Positions 5,049 to 9,052 of a stretch of DNA of 9,052 bases are shown here, piece by piece. Position numbers and translations under genes: made by a program. How positions within the stretch are numbered: position 1 is the first letter of the stretch; each line of letters opens with the position of its first letter. The stretch covers positions 1 through 9,052 of the forward strand of contig DGRR01000090.1 of assembly GCA_002389995.1 (NCBI GenBank), in the 5' to 3' direction. The notes under the pieces were generated by a model that did not search any database, had not been told where the DNA came from, and saw nothing but the letters and a program-made list of their open reading frames with translations. The stretch comes from Ruminococcus sp. UBA4383. Its GTDB lineage: Bacteria; Bacillota; Clostridia; Oscillospirales; Ruminococcaceae.

Positions 5049-7022
5049 ATGGCTAAGCTCAGAATGAAAAAAATTGAGCTGATTGCACTCCTGACCGACA
5101 GCAAAAAGATAATCGAACTTCTTCAAAGACGTGGAGTGGTGGAAATATGCAGAAATACCGATGAGGAACTTTTCAGCACAAATGTTTCTGCAATTACAGG
5201 GGAATTTGAAAAATTCCGCAGCACCGTCTCTCAAGCCCTTGAAATACTCGAAAAGTATTCCCCCGAACAAAGCAGTATTGCTGATATGTTCGGCGGAAGA
5301 ACCGAAATCGAAAAACACGCTTTCGGAAAAGAAGCCATGCAGCTCGAAAAAATTATGAACTCCGCCAACGAGATTATAAGATGCAGCCGCATAATAAATG
5401 AATCTCAGGCGGAAACCGCCCAGCTCATTACAAAATATGATACCCTTAAACAGTGGTCATCTCTCGATATACCGCTTAATTTCAAGGGTACTGCAACAAC
5501 CTGCGCTTTTATCGGCACTCTGCCCGTGCAGATAACTGCCGAAGAAGTGGAAAATATGCTCCCTGACGGTTGCTGTGCGGAAATTATTCAGTCATCAAAG
5601 GAACAGACAAATCTTTTTATTGCCTGCATCAGGGAAAAAGCTGAGGAAACAGAGGATATTTTAAGAAAAAATGCCTTCCTCCCAATATCCGAAAATGATA
5701 ACAGAACCCCTTCAAAATTTATGGAGGATATAAAATCCCAGCAAAATGAACTCAGCAGAAAATCAGATGATGCAGTCAGAAAAATAAAGGAACTTTCAGA
5801 AAAAAGAAAAGAACTTAAATTCACTGTCGATTATCTCACTATGAGAAAAGATAAGTATGAGGCTTTAAGTTCACTCGGATTCACTGAAAGCACTTTTATA
5901 CTTACGGGATATATTCCTGAAAAGTATACTGAACGCATACAGAAAGAACTTGAAGCAAAATTTACCGCCTCAATAACGTTTTCAGACCCCGATGAAGATG
6001 AAGATGTCCCCGTACTTCTTGAAAACAGCCGTTTTTCATCACCTGTCGAGGGTATCACGAAAATGTATGCAATGCCTTCAAAATCAGATGTTGACCCTAC
6101 GCCTGTAATGTCATTCTTCTATTACCTTTTCTTCGGAATGATGCTTTCAGATGCAGGCTACGGAGTTTTAATGGTAATCGGCACTTGCATAGCTTTAAGC
6201 AAATTCAAGCTTGAAGAAAGCATGAGGAAAACTCTCATCATGTTCCGAAACTGCGGTGTTTCAACAGTTATATGGGGCGCACTTTTCGGAAGCTGGTTCG
6301 GAGACATTATTCAGGTAGTCGGACGTGAATTTTTCGGAAAAGAAGTCGGAAGCGTTGCACTGTGGTTTGAACCGCTTGACGACCCTATAAAGCTTTTGCT
6401 CTTTTCATTCGGACTGGGAATACTTCATTTATTCCTCGGTGTAGCGGTATCTTTCAAGATGTCATGGGACGACGGCAGAAAAATTGATGCATTCTGCGAT
6501 GCAGTTCCTGTATACCTTATAGTCCTCGGAGTTGCACCGCTTGGCGCAGGAATACTCACAAGCGTATCCGATAACCTTAAAACTATTGGCTCATATATGC
6601 TCATAGCAGGAGTGATTCTTCTTGTACTTACTGCGGGAAGAAGTTCAAAGTCAATATTCGGAAAATTTTTCGGAGGACTTTATGCACTCTATAATACTGC
6701 TACGGGATATTTAAGCGATATACTTTCATATTCCCGACTGCTCGCACTCGGACTTGCAACGGGAAGTATCGCAGGAGTTATAAATCTCATAGGCACAATG
6801 CCCGAAAATAAAATAGTAAAGCTTATACTTCTGATAATAGTATTTATTGTCGGACATACAGCGAATCTCGCAATAAATCTGCTTGGCGCATACGTTCATA
6901 CGGACAGACTGCAGTTTGTTGAACTGTTCTCAAAATTCTATACGGGCGGCGGCAGAGAATTTGAACCTTTTACAGTAAACACTAAATATATTAAATTCAA
7001 GGAGGAAAATATCAATGACTAA
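5049..7022 (+). CDS. ntpI: V-type ATPase subunit I (a subunit, membrane stator)
   Basis: This is the 657-residue stator that forms the ion half-channels beside the rotating ring. The N-terminal half (about 1-340) is soluble, with long coiled-coil arms around 85-130 and 225-270, and would contact the peripheral stalks. The C-terminal half (about 350-625) contains roughly eight hydrophobic segments. It begins with the conserved FFYYLFFGMMLSDAGYG (356-372). Further on are YLSDILSYSRLLALGLA (554-570), whose R563 matches the essential arginine facing the ring, and GHTANLAINLLGAYVHTDRL (602-621) with H617 and R620. Length is normal for the family. The start at 5049 is the first possible one, because an in-frame TAA stands at 5043-5045. 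The last 8 bases overlap ntpK (ATGACTAA), which suggests translational coupling. Confidence 0.97.
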   Translation: MAKLRMKKIELIALLTDSKKIIELLQRRGVVEICRNTDEELFSTNVSAITGEFEKFRSTVSQALEILEKYSPEQSSIADMFGGRTEIEKHAFGKEAMQLEKIMNSANEIIRCSRIINESQAETAQLITKYDTLKQWSSLDIPLNFKGTATTCAFIGTLPVQITAEEVENMLPDGCCAEIIQSSKEQTNLFIACIREKAEETEDILRKNAFLPISENDNRTPSKFMEDIKSQQNELSRKSDDAVRKIKELSEKRKELKFTVDYLTMRKDKYEALSSLGFTESTFILTGYIPEKYTERIQKELEAKFTASITFSDPDEDEDVPVLLENSRFSSPVEGITKMYAMPSKSDVDPTPVMSFFYYLFFGMMLSDAGYGVLMVIGTCIALSKFKLEESMRKTLIMFRNCGVSTVIWGALFGSWFGDIIQVVGREFFGKEVGSVALWFEPLDDPIKLLLFSFGLGILHLFLGVAVSFKMSWDDGRKIDAFCDAVPVYLIVLGVAPLGAGILTSVSDNLKTIGSYMLIAGVILLVLTAGRSSKSIFGKFFGGLYALYNTATGYLSDILSYSRLLALGLATGSIAGVINLIGTMPENKIVKLILLIIVFIVGHTANLAINLLGAYVHTDRLQFVELFSKFYTGGGREFEPFTVNTKYIKFKEENIND

Positions 7023-7488
7023 CGGTATGGTATTTGCATTAATCGGAGCTGCACTCGCAGCACTTATGGCAGGAATAGGCTCGGCAAAGGGCGTAGGACT
7101 TGTGGGCGAGGCAGCCGCAGGCGTAGTATCTGTTGACCCCTCAAAGTTCAGCAAGGTGCTTATTCTCCAGCTTCTCCCCGGTACACAGGGACTTTACGGA
7201 CTTCTTACAGCAATTATTCTTCTCAGCCGAGTAGGAATAATAGGCGGTACTCCCGCAGAACTCACAACAGCACAGGGTCTTGCATTCCTTGCGGCAGCTT
7301 GTCCTATCGCAATAGTAGGACTTATTTCAGCTATCTTTCAGGGAAAAACCGCTGCGGCAGGCGTAGGTATCACAGCTAAGAAACCCGAACACAACGGTAA
7401 GGGTATCATTATGGCGGCTATGGTTGAAACTTACGCTATCCTCGCACTTCTTATCTCAATACTTATGATATACAATATTGCAGTTTAA
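7015..7488 (+). CDS. ntpK: V-type ATPase subunit K (ring proteolipid, probably Na+-specific)
   Basis: This 157-residue protein has four membrane helices arranged as two hairpins, the double-length proteolipid typical of V-type ring subunits. The ion carboxylate is E138 in the fourth helix (MVETYAIL). The second helix has LPGTQGLYG with L54, T57 and Q58, and the third ends in FQGK with Q109. These five residues correspond to L61, T64, Q65, Q110 and E139, which coordinate sodium in the E. hirae ring structure, so Na+ is the likely coupling ion. Helix 2 has Gln where a carboxylate would sit, so there is one ion site per four-helix unit. The ATG lies inside the end of ntpI, preceded by AAGGAGG (about 7000-7006). 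Confidence 0.97.
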   Translation: MTNGMVFALIGAALAALMAGIGSAKGVGLVGEAAAGVVSVDPSKFSKVLILQLLPGTQGLYGLLTAIILLSRVGIIGGTPAELTTAQGLAFLAAACPIAIVGLISAIFQGKTAAAGVGITAKKPEHNGKGIIMAAMVETYAILALLISILMIYNIAV

Positions 7489-7502
7489 TCAGGAGGTGCA
7501 AT

Positions 7503-8099
7503 ATGGCAGGAATTGACGATATCCTGAATATCATCGAAAATCAGCAGAAACAGACTGAACAGAGTATCATTTCTGCTGCCGAAAAAAAAGCAGATGCAAT
7601 TAAAAAAGACGGTGACGAAAAGGCTGCAAAGGCTTATGAGGAATATATCACAAGGGCTAAGGAACAGGCTGACAGGGATTTTGAAAATGCCTGCAAATCC
7701 GCCGATGCCGAAATGAAAAGACGTATCCTCGCCTGCAAAGTCAGATGTATAGATTCCGTAATGGATAAAACTGTCGAAAAACTCAGAAATCTCCCCGATG
7801 AGGAATATTTTGCACTTCTCGAAAAACTTGCGGCAAGACTTATCCGCAAAGGTGACGGAGTTGTATCTCTCAGCGAAAAGGATTTGAAACGTGTGACAAA
7901 AGATTTTGAAAAAAATCTTAACAAATCCGCAGAAAAATTCAAGGGCAGTATAAAACTTTCTGATATTCCTGCGGATATAGAAGACGGTTTTGTGCTTACC
8001 TACGGGCTTATCTCGGAGAATTGCAGTTTCCGTGCAATAATGGAGGCTGACAAGGACAGCGTAAGGGATACAGCCGCAAAAGTATTATTCGGCAGGTGA
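7503..8099 (+). CDS. ntpE: V-type ATPase subunit E (peripheral stalk)
   Basis: The 198-residue protein has the two-part build of subunit E. A long charged helix (about 1-90, rich in Ala, Lys and Glu, with runs such as ADAIKKDGDEKAAKAYEEY) forms a coiled coil with NtpF. It is followed by a globular C-terminal domain (about 95-198) that binds the catalytic head. The C-terminal part shows the family pattern of LLEKLAARLIRKGDG, then DGFVLTYGLISENCSFRAIM near the end. It has no membrane segment. The start at 7503 is supported by AGGAGGTG at 7491-7498, directly after the ntpK stop. The stop overlaps the ribosome site of ntpC. Confidence 0.93.
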   Translation: MAGIDDILNIIENQQKQTEQSIISAAEKKADAIKKDGDEKAAKAYEEYITRAKEQADRDFENACKSADAEMKRRILACKVRCIDSVMDKTVEKLRNLPDEEYFALLEKLAARLIRKGDGVVSLSEKDLKRVTKDFEKNLNKSAEKFKGSIKLSDIPADIEDGFVLTYGLISENCSFRAIMEADKDSVRDTAAKVLFGR

Positions 8100-8103
8100 T
8101 TTC

Positions 8104-9048
8104 ATGGGCGGAACTAAATATGCAAAGGCAGTCGCAGCTATAAAGGCTATGGAAAATTATTTTCTCACTTACAGCGATATTGAACAGCTTATCAATGCAT
8201 CAGGCAAGGCTGAAATGGATTCAGTCCTTGCATCAAAAAAAGGAAACGGCAATGAAACCGATTCCCTCGAAAATGTATGGGCTACCCTTATGGACTATGC
8301 TCCCGAATGTAAGGAACTTAAAATACTCCTCTATAAAAATGATTTCCATAACCTTAAAGCCGCTCTCAAATCCATGATAGCAGGCAGAGAACCCGACAGC
8401 TATTATATAAAGCCGTCAAATATCGAACTCAGTGAACTGAAAGATATACTTTCATCAAAGGAATACGAAAGACTTCCCGAATATATGAGAAGTACCGCTG
8501 AGGAAGCATATAAACTCATAACAAAAACCCTTGACGGTCAGCTTGCCGATTCGCTTATAGACTGCGATGCCCTCAAAGCCATGCAGAAAGCGGCTGAAAA
8601 AACAAAAAGCAGTTTCATGATTAAATATGCACTTCTCAATACAGTATGTGCGGATATCAAAACAGCTTACAGATGCTGTAAAATGAAAAAATCCATGAGT
8701 TTCATGGAAACTGCAATATGCGGCAGCAGTGAACTTGAAAAGGACGGTCTTGTCCGTGCGGCTATGGGCGGTATGGAAACACTTACATCATACCTTGAAA
8801 ATTCTTCATACGGTGATGCGGCAAGACTTCTCGAAAAATCAACTGCACAGTTTGAGAAATGGTGTGATGATGTCATAACAGAACTTGCGGAAAATGCCCG
8901 TATGCAGTCATTCGGATTTGAACCGCTTGCGGCTTATTACATAGCCGCAGAAGCTGAAATAAAAAATCTGCGTATACTCTCAATATGCAAGGAGTTCGGC
9001 GCAGACAGGGAAACTGTCACGGAAAGGATGAGAAAACTTTATGTCTGA
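8104..9048 (+). CDS. ntpC: V-type ATPase subunit C (d-type connector between rotor and ring)
   Basis: The 314-residue soluble, nearly all-helical protein matches subunit C of bacterial V-type ATPases in length. In this family the funnel-shaped protein sits on top of the membrane ring and joins it to the central rotor shaft. Supporting features are the N-terminal YAKAVAAIKAMENYFLTYSDIEQLINA segment, the repeated internal helices, and the C-terminal FGFEPLAAYYIAAEAEIKNLRIL segment (about 275-297). This last segment is the most conserved part of the family. AGGTGAT (8094-8100) overlaps the ntpE stop and places ATG 8104 correctly. The stop (TGA 9046-9048) overlaps the next start by 8 bases, the same arrangement as ntpI/ntpK. 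Confidence 0.94.
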   Translation: MGGTKYAKAVAAIKAMENYFLTYSDIEQLINASGKAEMDSVLASKKGNGNETDSLENVWATLMDYAPECKELKILLYKNDFHNLKAALKSMIAGREPDSYYIKPSNIELSELKDILSSKEYERLPEYMRSTAEEAYKLITKTLDGQLADSLIDCDALKAMQKAAEKTKSSFMIKYALLNTVCADIKTAYRCCKMKKSMSFMETAICGSSELEKDGLVRAAMGGMETLTSYLENSSYGDAARLLEKSTAQFEKWCDDVITELAENARMQSFGFEPLAAYYIAAEAEIKNLRILSICKEFGADRETVTERMRKLYV

Positions 9049-9052
9049 ACCA
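9041..9052 (+). CDS. Start of the next operon gene, probably V-type ATPase subunit F (NtpG), cut by window edge
   Basis: ATG at 9041 opens a frame beginning Met-Ser-Glu-Pro that overlaps the last 8 bases of ntpC, and a modest ribosome site (AAAGGATGAG, 9023-9032) lies upstream. Four codons cannot identify the protein. In the ntp order F-I-K-E-C the next gene is the small rotor subunit called NtpG (subunit F), so that is the expectation by position alone. Confidence 0.45.

Noticed and set aside
4842..5318. Minus-strand frame of 158 codons across ntpF and ntpI
   Set aside because: It lies antisense to two well-supported genes and its translation is low-complexity, rich in Phe and Ser, as expected from the complement of Lys/Glu-rich coding sequence.
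1..9052. CRISPR arrays, tRNA or rRNA genes, insertion sequences, attachment sites
   Set aside because: I saw no regularly spaced repeats, no cloverleaf-like sequence, no transposase frame and no terminal inverted repeats with target duplications.

Overview
The window looks like a chromosomal segment of a low-GC, anaerobic, plant-fibre-associated Firmicute, most likely Ruminococcus or a close Oscillospiraceae relative. This rests on three things: the A/T-rich intergenic DNA with strong Shine-Dalgarno sites, a secreted SGNH esterase carrying a dockerin-like segment, and a V-type (ntp) ATPase operon in the Enterococcus/Clostridia gene order. The genus is an inference from gene content; no marker gene is present.

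Layout. (1) Minus strand, 1-875: a membrane-anchored GH25 muramidase whose last codons lie beyond the left edge. (2) 876-1225: a divergent intergenic region with one promoter for each flanking gene, a phased A-tract stretch, and an orphan terminator-like hairpin that no annotated gene explains. (3) Plus strand, 1226-2929: a secreted CE2-like SGNH acetylesterase with an N-terminal partial dockerin and a C-terminal carbohydrate-binding-like domain. (4) A shared bidirectional terminator at 2936-2960. (5) Minus strand, 2965-4293: a 442-residue protein with a C-terminal NYN/PIN-like nuclease domain and an unrecognised N-terminal half. (6) 4294-4716: a second divergent regulatory region with a promoter for the NYN gene and two perfect-consensus promoters (TTGACA-17-TATAAT) reading right. 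The first of these starts a short structured RNA; the second starts the ATPase mRNA. (7) Plus strand, 4717 to the right edge: ntpF-ntpI-ntpK-ntpE-ntpC and the first four codons of the next gene, probably ntpG.

How the genes work together. The ntp genes encode a rotary V-type ATPase: the membrane ring (K), the stator (I), the peripheral stalk (E plus F) and the rotor-to-ring connector (C). The catalytic A/B and rotor genes are expected just outside the window. The ring subunit carries the complete sodium-ligand set known from Enterococcus hirae NtpK, so the enzyme probably moves Na+. The muramidase and the esterase act outside the cell, on peptidoglycan and acetylated plant polysaccharide respectively, and are transcribed separately. 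I see no convincing new multi-gene system. The best leads are the structured RNA ahead of the ATPase operon, the NYN protein with its unrecognised N-terminal half, and the orphan hairpin in the first intergenic region.
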